From assembly GCA_003228965.1 (NCBI GenBank), contig QIGP01000195.1, positions 1 to 8,894 of the forward strand: DNA of 8,894 bases, in the 5' to 3' direction. The DNA is from Gammaproteobacteria bacterium. Its GTDB lineage: Bacteria > Pseudomonadota > Gammaproteobacteria > Steroidobacterales > SZUA-146. Position numbers and translations under genes: made by a program. Below, piece by piece: positions 1-8,193 of this stretch (position 1 is its first letter; the number at the start of each line of letters is the position of its first letter). The notes below the pieces were generated by a model, which was not told where the DNA came from, made no database searches, and saw only the letters and a program-made list of their open reading frames with translations.

Positions 1-419
1 CGCACAAGGTTGATCGGGTTGCGTGATCCGTAACTCTTAGCCAACACGTTACGTACGCCAGCACATTCAAATACGGCGCGCATCGCACCGCCAGCAATGA
101 CGCCAGTACCGTCTGATGCAGGCTGCATGTACACCTTGGTAGCACCGTGGCGACCTTTTGTAGAGTACTGCAACGTTTCCTCATTGAGGTGAATCGTCAT
201 CAGATTCTTACGCGCTGACTGCATAGCTTTCTGGATAGCAATTGGCACTTCGCGTGCTTTACCGTATCCAAATCCTACGCGACCTTTGCCGTCACCAACT
301 ACTGTAAGTGCGGTGAAACCAAATTGACGACCACCCTTGACCACTTTAGCTACGCGGTTAACCGTAACCAGTTTCTCAAGCAGATCATCGCCTGCGCTGT
401 TGTTATCGTGTTTAGCCAT
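1..419 (-). CDS. rpsE: 30S ribosomal protein S5 (partial, C terminus outside)
   Basis: The ATG at 419 begins [20 protein letters not shown] and the frame stays open to the left edge, giving 139 residues of about 165-170. [20 protein letters not shown] is the N-terminal RNA-binding domain, including the loop where spectinomycin-resistance changes fall in E. coli; it looks wild type. [20 protein letters not shown] and [20 protein letters not shown] follow. S5 lies at the mRNA entry channel with S3 and S4 and affects decoding fidelity. The GAAGG ribosome binding site is 9 bases upstream. The gene is cut by the window end, not broken. Confidence 0.97.
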   Translation of the reverse strand, partial: MAKHDNNSAGDDLLEKLVTVNRVAKVVKGGRQFGFTALTVVGDGKGRVGFGYGKAREVPIAIQKAMQSARKNLMTIHLNEETLQYSTKGRHGATKVYMQPASDGTGVIAGGAMRAVFECAGVRNVLAKSYGSRNPINLV

Positions 420-437
420 TTGTATCGACCTTCATGT

Positions 438-450
438 TGGGCCAAGCCCA
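438..450 (-). promoter_or_regulatory. Hairpin 2 upstream of the rpsE ribosome binding site
   Basis: TGGGC-TTG-GCCCA is a perfect 5-bp stem with a 3-base loop. It lies 4 bases before the GAAGG ribosome binding site of rpsE (429-433) and 18 bases before its ATG. It may keep the initiation region open or, with hairpin 1, form a processing site. Function is inferred only from position. Confidence 0.45.
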
Positions 451-460
451 TTTAAAACTG

Positions 461-484
461 TTGGTAAAACCTGCGTTCTACCAA
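461..484 (-). promoter_or_regulatory. Hairpin 1 in the rplR-rpsE gap
   Basis: On the mRNA strand TTGGTAGAA and TTTTACCAA can form a 9-bp stem (one G-U pair) with a 6-base loop CGCAGG. Outside it, TTTAA at 492-488 can pair with TTAAA at 455-451, extending the structure across an internal loop. It starts just after the rplR stop. It could affect mRNA processing or stability; there is no following T-run typical of a strong terminator, and rpsE follows. Confidence 0.5.
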
Positions 485-492
485 TACTTAAA

Positions 493-846
493 TTAGAACT
501 GCAAACCGCCTTCGCGGGCGGCGTCGGCCAGTGCTTTAACACGGCCATGATAGCGAAAACCTGACCGATCAAAAGCAATCTTTGTAATGCCCGCTTCCAG
601 AGCGCGCACTGCAATTGCAGCACCTACAAACTTAGCTGCCTCAACGTTGCCGGTATTTTCAAGATCCCCGCGTACGTCTTTTTGCACGGTAGATGCCGCT
701 GCAATGATTTTGTCGCCGGCAGGCGCGATCACCTGAGCATAAATATGCTGTGAGGTGCGGTATACGCTCAAACGATGCACACCAAGCTCACGCATTTTTG
801 CACGAGGTTTGCGGGCACGACGTAAACGTGATTGTTTCTTGTCCAT
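493..846 (-). CDS. rplR: 50S ribosomal protein L18
   Basis: The 117-residue product equals E. coli L18 in length. It has an Arg/Lys-rich N terminus ([20 protein letters not shown]) that binds 5S rRNA and a globular part with [31 protein letters not shown] and [20 protein letters not shown] at the C terminus. L18 joins 5S rRNA with L5 in the central protuberance. AGGA lies 9 bases before the ATG. It is followed by a 73-base gap with two possible hairpins before rpsE, larger than the other gaps inside this run. Confidence 0.98.
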   Translation of the reverse strand: MDKKQSRLRRARKPRAKMRELGVHRLSVYRTSQHIYAQVIAPAGDKIIAAASTVQKDVRGDLENTGNVEAAKFVGAAIAVRALEAGITKIAFDRSGFRYHGRVKALADAAREGGLQF

Positions 847-875
847 AGTGTTTCCTAAAACTCTTTTAAGCCCGA

Positions 876-1409
876 TTATTTCTTCTTGGCTTCTTTCAAA
901 ATGACGCGTTCGTCGGCGTAACGTACACCTTTACCTTTGTAAGGCTCAGGCGGACGGAAAGCCCGGATTTCAGCAGCAACCTGGCCGATGCGTTGCTTGT
1001 CAGCACTCTTCAGAACGATTTCGGTCTGACTAGGTGTCTCAACGCTTACGTTAGCGGATACTTCGTAAACAACCGGATGCGAAAAGCCAAGTGTCAGATT
1101 TAATCTCTGGCCTTGAGCCTGAGCACGATAACCAACACCAACCAGGTTCAAACGACGTTCAAACCCTGTCGTGACACCAATGGCCATGTTGTTCAAAAGT
1201 GAACGCATGGTACCTGCGATCGCAACACCCTGCTTGCCACCACCGGCGGCACGCACGTTCAGTTGCTCGCCCTCTTGCTCTACTTCCACATTTGGATGCA
1301 GATCCAAACTCAACGAGTTCTTACCGTTCTTCACGGTAATCGTGCGACCGGACATCGAAAACTCGGTGCCTTTAGGAAGTACGACGGGTTGTTTTGCTAT
1401 TCTGGACAT
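876..1409 (-). CDS. rplF: 50S ribosomal protein L6
   Basis: The 177-residue protein has the same length as E. coli L6. It consists of two related alpha/beta domains; the second carries the signature [17 protein letters not shown] near the C terminus (about residues 151-167). The start [14 protein letters not shown] is typical. L6 lies at the base of the L7/L12 stalk next to the sarcin-ricin loop, where translational GTPases act. A GGAA motif lies 7 bases before the ATG. The 44-base gap after rpsH is AT-rich, with no signal beyond the ribosome binding site. Confidence 0.98.
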   Translation of the reverse strand: MSRIAKQPVVLPKGTEFSMSGRTITVKNGKNSLSLDLHPNVEVEQEGEQLNVRAAGGGKQGVAIAGTMRSLLNNMAIGVTTGFERRLNLVGVGYRAQAQGQRLNLTLGFSHPVVYEVSANVSVETPSQTEIVLKSADKQRIGQVAAEIRAFRPPEPYKGKGVRYADERVILKEAKKK

Positions 1410-1453
1410 ATCTTTATTCCGTTTAACGCTTGTGTGTATAGCTCAATCAACAA

Positions 1454-1849
1454 TCAGTTGACGTAGCACAACACCTCGCCGCCCTGTTTGTTAGCGCGGG
1501 CCTGACGATCAGTCATCACACCCTGCGACGTAGACACGATGGCAACACCGAGACCACCCAAAACTTTGGGGATATCGTCACTGTTTCTGTACACCCGCAA
1601 ACCTGGGCGACTTACGCGCTTAATAGTTTCAATTACTGGCTGGCCTTCGTAGTACTTAAGGCTAACGTTCAATTCGGCTTTGTTGCCGTCGGCTTCAACC
1701 GCAAAGTCTTCAATGTAGCCTTCGCTTTTGAGCACTTCACAAATGGCAACTTTCTTCGTAGAAGAAGGCATTGCCACAGCAACTTTACGTGCTTTTTGGC
1801 CGTTTCGGATGCGGGTCAAAAGATCCGCGATTGGGTCAGTCATACTCAT
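1454..1849 (-). CDS. rpsH: 30S ribosomal protein S8
   Basis: The 131-residue product matches S8 (130 in E. coli). It begins [18 protein letters not shown] and ends [20 protein letters not shown] then VLCYVN; the STS.G.MTD block is the family signature in the 16S-binding domain. S8 is a primary binder of helix 21 of 16S rRNA and in E. coli the translational repressor of the spc operon. AGGA is 7 bases before the first ATG and 13 before the second, so the first is used. Its possible mRNA target is the hairpin at the rplE start, two genes upstream. Confidence 0.98.
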   Translation of the reverse strand: MSMTDPIADLLTRIRNGQKARKVAVAMPSSTKKVAICEVLKSEGYIEDFAVEADGNKAELNVSLKYYEGQPVIETIKRVSRPGLRVYRNSDDIPKVLGGLGVAIVSTSQGVMTDRQARANKQGGEVLCYVN

Positions 1850-1872
1850 GAATGTATCCTTTACTCTCTTAC

Positions 1873-2178
1873 TTACCAGCTAGCTTTACGTAAGCCAGGA
1901 ATTTCACCATTCATGGTGGCCTTTCTCAACATGTTGCGGCTGAGACCAAATTTACGATAGTAGCCGTGAGGGCGACCGGAGATGCTGCACCGGTTGCGCT
2001 GACGTGACGGGCTCGAATCGCGTGGCAGTTTTGCAAGAGCAACAACCGCAGCTTCGATTGCGTCGTCGTCGCTTTCAACCGATTTGATGATTGCTTTGAG
2101 CTTGTCGCGCCTGGCTTTGAATTGAGCAACCAGTTTCTCGCGTTTGTGCTCGCGCATCAGCATTGATTTCTTAGCCAT
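1873..2178 (-). CDS. rpsN: 30S ribosomal protein S14, zinc-free form
   Basis: The 101-residue product is the long form of S14, as in E. coli. It contains [16 protein letters not shown] and [16 protein letters not shown] and ends [11 protein letters not shown]. It has a single cysteine and no CxxC pairs, so it is the C-minus type that does not bind zinc. S14 sits in the 30S head beside S3, S10 and S19. GAGG lies about 9 bases upstream of the ATG. Gap sizes are 16 bases from rplE and 23 bases to rpsH. Confidence 0.98.
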   Translation of the reverse strand: MAKKSMLMREHKREKLVAQFKARRDKLKAIIKSVESDDDAIEAAVVALAKLPRDSSPSRQRNRCSISGRPHGYYRKFGLSRNMLRKATMNGEIPGLRKASW

Positions 2179-2194
2179 TCAGGCAGTCCTCACT

Positions 2195-2734
2195 TTACTT
2201 TTTAAATGGAAAGCTGAACGCAGACAGCAGCGCTCGACCTTCGTCATCGTTACGGGCGGTGGTCGTAATGGCAATATCCATTCCGCGAATCGCGTCCACC
2301 TGATCAAAATCCACTTCTGGAAAGATGATCTGCTCTTGAATTCCCATGTTGTAGTTTCCACGACCGTCAAAAGCTTTAGATGACAGACCACGGAAATCAC
2401 GTTCACGAGGAATCGAAATGTTAACCAACCGATCGAGAAAATCGTACATGCGGTCGCGGCGCAAAGTCACTTTGCAGCCAATCGGGTACCCGTCACGAAT
2501 TTTGAATGACGCAACCGACTTACGCGCTGGACGCAACAGAGGTTTTTGACCACTGATTTTCGCCATATCTTTCATGGCGAAGTCCATGATTTTCTTGTCG
2601 CCCACTGCTTCACCAACACCCATGTTCAAGGTGATTTTAGTGATGCGTGGTACTTCCATTACGTTGTCCAACTTCAGCTCTTCTTTAAGCTTAGGAACAA
2701 CGGTTTCTGTATAAAATTTATGCAGCCTACTCAT
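2195..2734 (-). CDS. rplE: 50S ribosomal protein L5
   Basis: The 179-residue protein has the same length as E. coli L5. L5 binds 5S rRNA with L18 in the central protuberance and touches the P-site tRNA elbow. Diagnostic stretches are [51 protein letters not shown] and the C-terminal [20 protein letters not shown]. The start [10 protein letters not shown] is the family start. AAGG upstream lies in a possible hairpin that could limit initiation, so this gene may be the entry point of feedback control on the spc part. It lies 16 bases before rpsN. Confidence 0.98.
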   Translation of the reverse strand: MSRLHKFYTETVVPKLKEELKLDNVMEVPRITKITLNMGVGEAVGDKKIMDFAMKDMAKISGQKPLLRPARKSVASFKIRDGYPIGCKVTLRRDRMYDFLDRLVNISIPRERDFRGLSSKAFDGRGNYNMGIQEQIIFPEVDFDQVDAIRGMDIAITTTARNDDEGRALLSAFSFPFKK

Positions 2735-2746
2735 CGTATAAACCTT
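2713..2746 (-). promoter_or_regulatory. Hairpin over the rplE start; candidate S8 site
   Basis: On the mRNA, AAGGUUUAU (2746-2738) can pair with AUAAAUUUU (2721-2713) as nine consecutive pairs including two G-U. The ribosome binding site AAGG is then in the stem and the rplE AUG (2734-2732) is in the loop region. Above the stem an A-C mismatch and a C-G plus G-U pair are possible. In E. coli S8 represses the spc operon by binding mRNA at the start of the L5 gene. The position therefore fits, but the S8 recognition bases are not verified here. Confidence 0.45.
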
Positions 2747-2748
2747 AG

Positions 2749-3069
2749 TTAAATATCCACAAGTTCGTCAGTGGATTTGAAATAGCGAACCCGCTTGCCG
2801 TCGTCCAGCGTGCGAATGCCCACCTTGTCGCCCTTCTTCGTAGCTGCGTTGTAAACCGCTACGTCAGAGACGTGAATCGATGTTTCGCGGTCAATAATAC
2901 CGCTTTCGGCACCAGGATTCTGAGGATCACCTTTAACGTGTTTTTTACGTACGTTAATGCCTTCAACCAGCAAACGGCCAAATGGCAGAAGTTTAAGCAC
3001 TGTACCGCGACGACCTTTGTCACGACCGGTGATTACAATGACGGGGTCGCCTGTTCTAATCTTATTCAT
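2749..3069 (-). CDS. rplX: 50S ribosomal protein L24
   Basis: The 106-residue product is L24 (104 in E. coli), one of the proteins that start 50S assembly by binding the 5' domain of 23S rRNA. Its KOW motif is at about residues 5-32 ([20 protein letters not shown]), followed by [20 protein letters not shown]. The C-terminal portion ([20 protein letters not shown]) is as in other gammaproteobacteria. AAGG lies 9 bases before the ATG. Its stop is 14 bases before rplE, within the sequence that can fold over the rplE start. Confidence 0.98.
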   Translation of the reverse strand: MNKIRTGDPVIVITGRDKGRRGTVLKLLPFGRLLVEGINVRKKHVKGDPQNPGAESGIIDRETSIHVSDVAVYNAATKKGDKVGIRTLDDGKRVRYFKSTDELVDI

Positions 3070-3114
3070 TACTGCAATCCTTATCCTGGGCTCTTATGTC
3101 TTTAGGCTGAGCGC

Positions 3115-3483
3115 TTAAAGCACTTCGGGCGCAAGAGAAACAATCTTCATAAACTTGCTGCCGCGTAACTCACGAGTCACGGGGCCAAAAATACGTGTAC
3201 CGATGGGCTCGAGGCGAGCGTTCAAAAGAACAGCCGCGTTACCATCGAAGCGAATCAATTGACCGTCTGGACGGCGCACACCTTTACGGGTCCGTACGAC
3301 AACGGCGTTATAGATCTCGCCTTTCTTTACCTTACCGCGAGGTATCGCGTCCTTAATGCTGACTTTTATCACGTCGCCAACGTTTGCGTAACGTCGCTTC
3401 GACCCGCCGAGCACCTTGATGCACATCACACGTCGAGCACCGCTGTTGTCGGCGGCAGTCAATATAGTTTGCATCTGAATCAT
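3115..3483 (-). CDS. rplN: 50S ribosomal protein L14
   Basis: The 122-residue product matches L14 nearly end to end (123 in E. coli). Blocks include [51 protein letters not shown] and [15 protein letters not shown]14 forms a cluster with L3 and L19 on the intersubunit face, and it is the docking site for the silencing factor RsfS. In E. coli rplN opens the spc operon behind its own promoter. The 42-base gap here has GGAT 8 bases before the ATG but no promoter that I can support, so rplN may be read through from the genes upstream. Confidence 0.98.
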   Translation of the reverse strand: MIQMQTILTAADNSGARRVMCIKVLGGSKRRYANVGDVIKVSIKDAIPRGKVKKGEIYNAVVVRTRKGVRRPDGQLIRFDGNAAVLLNARLEPIGTRIFGPVTRELRGSKFMKIVSLAPEVL

Positions 3484-3525
3484 GGCTACTTATCCAATTC
3501 TTAAAAGTTAATGCTTAACGCAGTG

Positions 3526-3807
3526 CTAGCGCACACGCGCCTGTTCGAGGACGCTTACAAGTTCCCAGGCTTTACGCTTGGAACGTGGGCGACATTCAGA
3601 CAAAGATACGGTGTCACCGGCTTTGGCTTCGTTATTTTCGTCATGCGCCATGAGCTTGGTAGTGCGACTTATGTACTTACCGTACATCGGGTGCTTTACC
3701 TTGCGCTCGATCGCAACAGTAATGGATTTATCCATTTTGTCGCTGACCACTTTGCCGGTCACGGTGCGTTTAATTTGAGTAGTTGCAGTTTGTTCAGTCA
3801 TTGCCAT
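3526..3807 (-). CDS. rpsQ: 30S ribosomal protein S17
   Basis: S17 is an OB-fold primary binder of the 5' domain of 16S rRNA. The match covers [20 protein letters not shown], then [20 protein letters not shown] and the [15 protein letters not shown] block. The product is 93 residues from the first ATG, longer than the E. coli protein (84), because of an extra Thr/Gln-rich N terminus. A second ATG at 3801 would give 91 residues; the weak GAG motif lies 3 bases from the first ATG and 9 from the second, so 3801 may be the true start. The stop is TAG. A 42-base gap separates it from rplN. Confidence 0.96.
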   Translation of the reverse strand: MAMTEQTATTQIKRTVTGKVVSDKMDKSITVAIERKVKHPMYGKYISRTTKLMAHDENNEAKAGDTVSLSECRPRSKRKAWELVSVLEQARVR

Positions 3808-3817
3808 TTGCTCGTGT

Positions 3818-4003
3818 TTAACGTTTTTCGGTCAGGATCGTTTTAACGCGCGCGATATCTTTGCGCACTTTACGAAACCGACCTGAAGTTGTGAGTTGGC
3901 CAGTCGCATCCTGCATACGCAGACTGAACTGCTCCTTACGGAGCTTAACCAGTTCGTCATTGAGTTCGGCAACCGAACTCTCTCTCAATTCACTTGCTTT
4001 CAT
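3818..4003 (-). CDS. rpmC: 50S ribosomal protein L29
   Basis: This 61-residue protein is the usual size for L29 (63 in E. coli). It is two basic helices joined by a short turn, with the typical [18 protein letters not shown] start and an [11 protein letters not shown] block. L29 sits next to L23 at the exit of the peptide tunnel and can be cross-linked to trigger factor. The ATG overlaps the rplP stop by one base. The stop is 10 bases before the first possible rpsQ ATG. Confidence 0.97.
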   Translation of the reverse strand: MKASELRESSVAELNDELVKLRKEQFSLRMQDATGQLTTSGRFRKVRKDIARVKTILTEKR

Positions 4004-4416
4004 TACACCACCTGCCGAGAAACAAATGCGGTCGCGATTGGGAGCTTGGCAGCAGCCAGGCGAAACGCCTCGCGTGCGATAGTCTCGTCAACCCCTTCCA
4101 TTTCATACAACATACGGCCGGGCTGGATCTGGGCTACCCAGTACTCCACGTTCCCTTTACCTTTTCCCTGACGCACCTCAAGAGGTTTCTTCGTAATTGG
4201 CTTGTCTGGAAAAATTCGAATCCAGATTTTGCCGCCACGTTTAACGTGACGCGTCATGGCACGACGTGCCGCTTCGATTTGGCGTGCAGTGATGCGACCG
4301 CGGGCGGTGGCTTTGAGGCCATACTCACCAAACGATACGCTGCTGCCGCGCTGGGCTAAACCGCGGTTTTTGCCCTTCATTTGTTTGCGAAATTTAGTTC
4401 TTTTTGGCTGTAGCAT
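4003..4416 (-). CDS. rplP: 50S ribosomal protein L16
   Basis: The 137-residue product matches L16 (136 in E. coli), a late assembly protein that contacts tRNA in the A and P sites. It starts [19 protein letters not shown] and contains [20 protein letters not shown] and [15 protein letters not shown]. The arginine in VRQGKGKG (R82) corresponds to E. coli R81, which the oxygenase RoxA (YcfD) hydroxylates, so the substrate residue is present. AGGAG lies 6 bases before the ATG. Its TAA stop shares one base with the rpmC ATG (TAATG), an arrangement that favours re-initiation. Confidence 0.98.
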   Translation of the reverse strand: MLQPKRTKFRKQMKGKNRGLAQRGSSVSFGEYGLKATARGRITARQIEAARRAMTRHVKRGGKIWIRIFPDKPITKKPLEVRQGKGKGNVEYWVAQIQPGRMLYEMEGVDETIAREAFRLAAAKLPIATAFVSRQVV

Positions 4417-4440
4417 CTTGCTCTCCTGTCTTACGCGGGC

Positions 4441-5124
4441 CTAACGCGCAGCCGGTGTTTCAGTGGTTTCGGTTTTGGCGTCGGCCTTATCGAAAATCTC
4501 ACCTTTGAAAATCCAGACTTTGACACCAATAATGCCGTAGGTCGTAAGTGCTTCGGCTACACCGTAATCGATGTCAGCTCGCAGCGTGTGCAAAGGCACT
4601 CGGCCTTCGCGATACCACTCAGAGCGGGCAATTTCTGCACCGTTCAAGCGGCCGCCAACTTTAACTTTGATGCCACCTGCACCGAGACGCATGGTATTGG
4701 TCACAGCACGTTTCATGGCACGTCGGAACATGATGCGGCGCTCTAGCTGCTGGGCAATGCCTTCAGCAACCAGTGTAGCGTCCAACTCAGGCTTACGAAT
4801 TTCCGCAATGTTGATGCGGATATCGCCTAGCGGCAATTCCATTAATTTCGAAACTTCTTGGCGCAGCTTCTCAATGTCTTCGCCTTTCTTACCAATCACG
4901 ATACCTGGGCGCGCTGTGTGCACAGTGATGTGTGCTTTCTTAGCAGGACGCTCAATCTGAATACGACTCACCGAAGCTTGCGCCAGTTTCTTTTTAAGAA
5001 ACGTTCGAACCTTGTGATCGGTGGTAACGTATTTAGGAAACGTTTGGCTGTCGGCGTACCATTTAGACGACCAGTCTTTGGTAATACCGAGGCGAATGCC
5101 AATTGGATGTACTTTTTGACCCAT
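4441..5124 (-). CDS. rpsC: 30S ribosomal protein S3
   Basis: The 227-residue protein matches S3 (233 in E. coli). S3 lies at the mRNA entry channel with S4 and S5. The N-terminal [18 protein letters not shown] is canonical. A type II KH domain follows, with the GxxG loop GKKG at residues 78-81. The basic patch FRRAMKR (residues 133-139) corresponds to the E. coli residues required for mRNA helicase activity at the entrance. The C-terminal domain has [18 protein letters not shown]. The tail after residue 212 is short and Thr/Ala/Glu-rich, unlike the longer Lys-rich E. coli tail. Tail variation is common in S3. The ribosome binding site is weak (AGAGAG). Confidence 0.98.
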   Translation of the reverse strand: MGQKVHPIGIRLGITKDWSSKWYADSQTFPKYVTTDHKVRTFLKKKLAQASVSRIQIERPAKKAHITVHTARPGIVIGKKGEDIEKLRQEVSKLMELPLGDIRINIAEIRKPELDATLVAEGIAQQLERRIMFRRAMKRAVTNTMRLGAGGIKVKVGGRLNGAEIARSEWYREGRVPLHTLRADIDYGVAEALTTYGIIGVKVWIFKGEIFDKADAKTETTETPAAR

Positions 5125-5138
5125 TGAATACTGCTCTC

Positions 5139-5471
5139 TTACTCGTCTGCAACTTGCAGAGTGATATGGCTGTTACGTTTGATGATTCGGTTGCCGTTAC
5201 CTTTAGCGCGGGCTTCCCAACGACGAAAACGTGGAGCTTCGTCAACCATCACTGATGAGATTTTAAGCTCGTCTATGTCAGCGCCGTTGTTATGTTCGGC
5301 GTTGGCAATCGCTGAGTTCAAAATCTTGCGTAAAATCTTCGCGCCTTTCTTAGGCATAAAAGCCAGAGTCTGATCGGCTTCAGCCACAGACTTACCGCGA
5401 ACCTGGTCCGCAATCAGGCGAATTTTCTGAGGGGAAATTCGCGCGTACCGCAATTTAGCAGACACTTTCAT
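5139..5471 (-). CDS. rplV: 50S ribosomal protein L22
   Basis: The 110-residue product has the same length as E. coli L22, so residues can be compared by number. The globular part holds [20 protein letters not shown] and [16 protein letters not shown]. The beta-hairpin that narrows the exit tunnel is residues 80-98. Its core R88-A-K90-G91 is kept, but the E. coli residues M82-K83-R84 are F82-R83-R84, R92 is N92 and A93 is G93. In E. coli these hairpin positions affect macrolide response and nascent-peptide stalling on SecM and TnaC. TAGGAG precedes the ATG. The gene lies 14 bases before rpsC. Confidence 0.98.
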   Translation of the reverse strand: MKVSAKLRYARISPQKIRLIADQVRGKSVAEADQTLAFMPKKGAKILRKILNSAIANAEHNNGADIDELKISSVMVDEAPRFRRWEARAKGNGNRIIKRNSHITLQVADE

Positions 5472-5482
5472 TATTCAAACTC

Positions 5483-5755
5483 CTACTTGGACTTTTTGTC
5501 GCCAGAGTGCGACTTGTAAGTACGCGTAATTGCGAACTCGCCCAGCTTGTGACCCACCATATTCTCTGAAATCAGAACCGGAACATGGGCGCGACCGTTG
5601 TGCACGGCGATCGTAAGACCGACCATGTCAGGCAGAATCATTGAACGGCGCGACCAGGTTTTAATGGGTCGGCGGTCGTTGTTTGCGCTAGCTGTTTCAA
5701 CTTTCTTCATCAGATGAAGATCGATAAACGGCCCTTTTCTTACGGAACGTGGCAC
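5483..5755 (-). CDS. rpsS: 30S ribosomal protein S19 (GTG start)
   Basis: The 90-residue product matches S19 (92 in E. coli). It begins [20 protein letters not shown] and carries the conserved [13 protein letters not shown] and [13 protein letters not shown] blocks. S19 forms a pair with S13 in the 30S head and contacts the A-site finger and the central protuberance. The initiation codon is GTG at 5755-5753, not ATG; GAGAGG lies about 8 bases upstream and the protein begins exactly where the family does, so the GTG is well supported. The gene lies between rplB (17 bases) and rplV (11 bases). Confidence 0.98.
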   Translation of the reverse strand: MPRSVRKGPFIDLHLMKKVETASANNDRRPIKTWSRRSMILPDMVGLTIAVHNGRAHVPVLISENMVGHKLGEFAITRTYKSHSGDKKSK

Positions 5756-5772
5756 TTCAGTAACCTCTCAAA

Positions 5773-6603
5773 CTATTTTTTCTTAGAACGACGACGGACA
5801 ATCATACTGTCGGTACGCTTGTTCTTACGAGTTTTAAAACCTTTAGTCGGCACACCCCAAGGTGTCACTGGATGACGGCCACCTGATGTACGACCTTCGC
5901 CACCACCGTGCGGGTGATCGACCGGGTTCATAGCAACACCGCGAACAGTTGGTCGCACGCCGCGCCAGCGTTTGGCACCGGCTTTACCCAACTTCTGCAG
6001 TGAATGTTCGGAGTTTCCAACTTCACCCAACGTCGCACGGCAGTCAATGTGGACTTTTCGCATTTCGCCTGAGCGCAAACGCAACGTGGCATAACTGCCT
6101 TCGCGCGCTGCGAGCTGTGCTGAACCACCAGCAGTACGCACCATTTGGGCGCCTTTACCTGGCTTCATTTCAACGCAGTGAACCAAAGAACCCAGCGGGA
6201 TGTTACGAAGAGGCATGTTATTGCCCATCTTGATTGCAACTTCGCTACCTGATTCCAAAGACGCACCAGCACTCACACCCTTAGGCGCAATGATGTAGCG
6301 ACGTTCACCGTCCGAGTACAACAACAAAGCAATGTGAGCACTACGGTTTGGATCGTACTCAATACGTTCCACTTTCGCCGGAATGCCATCTTTGTCGCGC
6401 TTAAAATCAATTACACGGTAACGCTGCTTGTGACCACCGCCTGTATGGCGCTTGGTTATACGACCAGCGTTATTACGACCGCCCGTTTTGGTCTTTTTCT
6501 CAAGAAGAGGACCAAAAGGTTTGCCTTTATGAAGCTCGGGTTTAAGAACTCGAACCTGAAAGCGGCGTCCTGGTGATGTTGGTTTGGCCTTTTGTAGTGC
6601 CAT
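5773..6603 (-). CDS. rplB: 50S ribosomal protein L2
   Basis: The 276-residue protein is full length (273 in E. coli). L2 binds 23S rRNA near the peptidyl-transferase centre, helps join the subunits and has one of the most conserved ribosomal protein sequences. The N-terminal block [10 protein letters not shown], the RNA-binding centre [20 protein letters not shown] (residues 41-60) and the C-terminal signature [20 protein letters not shown] are all present. The histidine reported as essential for peptidyl transfer in E. coli (H229) is H230 here. The C terminus is slightly longer and ends in a lysine run (RRRSKKK). It sits 38 bases after rplW and 17 bases before rpsS. Confidence 0.98.
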   Translation of the reverse strand: MALQKAKPTSPGRRFQVRVLKPELHKGKPFGPLLEKKTKTGGRNNAGRITKRHTGGGHKQRYRVIDFKRDKDGIPAKVERIEYDPNRSAHIALLLYSDGERRYIIAPKGVSAGASLESGSEVAIKMGNNMPLRNIPLGSLVHCVEMKPGKGAQMVRTAGGSAQLAAREGSYATLRLRSGEMRKVHIDCRATLGEVGNSEHSLQKLGKAGAKRWRGVRPTVRGVAMNPVDHPHGGGEGRTSGGRHPVTPWGVPTKGFKTRKNKRTDSMIVRRRSKKK

Positions 6604-6641
6604 CTTACTTCGCCTTTAACTCTGTCTCAAAGCTGCGGGAA

Positions 6642-6938
6642 TTATTCCGCGCCAATAAAATCGATGGTGTCGCCTTCGGCCAAACGGACGTAAGCTTTTT
6701 TCCAGTCAGCACGTTTACCAAGCATTGCTTTAAAACGTTTTTTCTTGCCCTGGACGTTTAACACCTGAACGGACTCGACTTTAACTTCGAACATCATCTC
6801 AACCGCTTTGCGGATTTCAGATTTGTTCGCGTCGGTTCGTACTTTAAATACAAACTGGTTTTTAGTTTCGCTGAGTATAGTGCTCTTCTCAGAGATGTGT
6901 GGACCAACCAACACAGTAGCCAATCGTTCTGCATTCAT
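6642..6938 (-). CDS. rplW: 50S ribosomal protein L23
   Basis: L23 lies at the polypeptide exit and is the docking site for trigger factor and SRP. I place the start at the ATG at 6938 (98 residues, [18 protein letters not shown]). The earlier in-frame ATG at 6944 lies only 2 bases from the GAGGAG ribosome binding site, whereas 6938 is 8 bases away, and MN.ER..KVL-type starts are usual in gammaproteobacteria. The glutamate needed for chaperone docking (E18 in E. coli) is E17 here, in HISEKS. The conserved DWKKAYVRL block is near the C terminus. The start overlaps the rplD stop as ATGA, which points to coupled translation of L4 and L23. Confidence 0.95.
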   Translation of the reverse strand: MNAERLATVLVGPHISEKSTILSETKNQFVFKVRTDANKSEIRKAVEMMFEVKVESVQVLNVQGKKKRFKAMLGKRADWKKAYVRLAEGDTIDFIGAE

Positions 6939-7543
6939 CCCCATTTCTCCTCGAGGCGACGCACAGCAGCGACGCTCATCATTACGTTTTCGTAACGCAG
7001 CAAGCTAACCGGATCGACGGCGCTGGCCTCCAGCACACTAACGTTAGGCAAGTTACGTGACGCCAGATAAACGTTTTCGTCGTAGCCTTCCAGCACAATG
7101 AGACAATCGGGCACGTTCATGCCAGCAAGCTTGTCCACCAACATGCGGGTTTTAGGAGCTTCGATTGCGAACTCGTCAACCAGTACAAAGCGTTCTTGAC
7201 GTACCAGCTCAGACAGGATGACCTGCATGGCTCCGCGGTACATTTTGCGGTTCACTTTTTGTTTGTGGCTGCGCGGTGCAGCTGCAAACGTTCGACCACC
7301 ACCAACCCAAATTGGGCTACGGATAGTACCGGCACGAGCTCGACCGGTGCCTTTTTGGCGCCAGGGCTTCTTGCCACCACCGCGAACGGCAGAACGATTG
7401 CGTTGGGCTTTAGTACCGCTACGGCCGGTGGCGAGATACGCCGTTACGACCTGATGCACCAGAGCTTCGTTATATTCACGCCCGAAAGTAACTTCAGACA
7501 CCTCAACGGCGCCGCCGCCGTGGCTGTTAATTTGCATAGCCAT
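6935..7543 (-). CDS. rplD: 50S ribosomal protein L4
   Basis: The 202-residue product matches L4 (201 in E. coli). The tunnel-lining loop [19 protein letters not shown] (residues about 56-73) is intact. It includes the lysine whose E. coli counterpart (K63) changes in erythromycin-resistant mutants. A globular domain follows with LVRQERF and EAPKTRML. In E. coli L4 also represses its own operon by binding the S10 leader and by causing premature transcription termination there. If that control exists here, the leader between rpsJ and rplC is the natural target. The chosen ATG has AGGA 8 bases upstream, inside the end of rplC. The TGA stop overlaps the rplW start as ATGA. Confidence 0.98.
   Translation of the reverse strand: MAMQINSHGGGAVEVSEVTFGREYNEALVHQVVTAYLATGRSGTKAQRNRSAVRGGGKKPWRQKGTGRARAGTIRSPIWVGGGRTFAAAPRSHKQKVNRKMYRGAMQVILSELVRQERFVLVDEFAIEAPKTRMLVDKLAGMNVPDCLIVLEGYDENVYLASRNLPNVSVLEASAVDPVSLLRYENVMMSVAAVRRLEEKWG
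6947..6952 (-). promoter_or_regulatory. Ribosome binding site that decides the rplW start
   Basis: GAGGAG on the minus strand lies inside the last codons of rplD. It is 2 bases from the first in-frame ATG of rplW and 8 bases from the second. The spacing favours the second ATG at 6938 and an ATGA overlap with the rplD stop. Confidence 0.75.
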
Positions 7544-7548
7544 GTTGG

Positions 7549-8193
7549 TTATCCTTTAGCCCGTGTAGAAGGCTTGACGATAACGTCTCCACCTTTTGAG
7601 CCAGGCACAGAGCCCTTAACCAGTAACAAGTTGCGCTCTGCGTCTACGCGAACGACTTCAAGGTTAGGTTGAGTGCGGCGAACGTTACCCATGTGTCCAG
7701 ACATTTTCTTGCCTTTGAAAACACGACCTGGTGTTTGACACATACCGATAGAACCCGGCGCTCTATGCGACAGCGAATTACCGTGAGTGGCGTCTTGCAT
7801 GGAGAAATTGTGGCGCTTCACCACACCGGCAAAACCTTTACCGATGGTGGTGCCGGTAACATCGATGGCCTGGCCTTCTACGAACATGTCGACAGTCAGC
7901 GAGGAACCCAACTCAATGTCGGTACCTTCTTCGTCGTTCAATCGGAATTCCCACATACCACGTCCGGCTTCGGTCTTTGCTTTACTGAAGTGACCAGCCT
8001 GAGCTTTAGTTACACGGGAGGCTCTGCGTGTGCCGGTAGACACTTGCAGTGCACGGTAGCCGTCGGACTCCGTAGATTTGATTTGTGTAACTCGGTTGGG
8101 CAACGCCTCAATTACGGTCACCGGCACTGAGCGACCGTCTTCCATAAACACACGAGTCATGCCGCATTTGCGGCCAACTACACCAATCGTCAT
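7549..8193 (-). CDS. rplC: 50S ribosomal protein L3
   Basis: The 214-residue protein is full length (209 in E. coli) and starts [17 protein letters not shown]3 is an early assembly protein near the 3' end of 23S rRNA. Its extended loop reaches toward the peptidyl-transferase centre. That loop is visible as [20 protein letters not shown] at residues 134-153, followed by [10 protein letters not shown]. The glutamine methylated by PrmB in E. coli (Q150) corresponds to Q153 here and is kept. The ATG has a good GAGGTG site 5 bases upstream. It is the first gene behind the predicted internal promoter, and its stop is 5 bases before rplD, which suggests translational coupling. Confidence 0.98.
   Translation of the reverse strand: MTIGVVGRKCGMTRVFMEDGRSVPVTVIEALPNRVTQIKSTESDGYRALQVSTGTRRASRVTKAQAGHFSKAKTEAGRGMWEFRLNDEEGTDIELGSSLTVDMFVEGQAIDVTGTTIGKGFAGVVKRHNFSMQDATHGNSLSHRAPGSIGMCQTPGRVFKGKKMSGHMGNVRRTQPNLEVVRVDAERNLLLVKGSVPGSKGGDVIVKPSTRAKG

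Noticed and set aside
3484..3525. A spc-operon promoter before rplN, as in E. coli
   Set aside because: There is an AT-rich stretch (TTTTAAGAAT) but no -35 element at suitable spacing in the gap or the end of rpsQ. I could not support a promoter.
6635..6650. Inverted repeat GCGGGAAT/ATTCCGC at the end of rplW
   Set aside because: The arms almost touch, with an unpaired extra base, so the stem would need a larger loop and lose several pairs. It spans the rplW stop codon and is probably coincidental.
7196..7672. Long open frame on the plus strand (158 codons) opposite rplD/rplC, with others at 7669-8130, 4571-4960 and 3994-4359
   Set aside because: They lie wholly or mostly antisense to well-conserved ribosomal protein genes, have no family resemblance that I recognise and have the low-complexity look of complement-frame translations. 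No promoter or ribosome binding site supports them.
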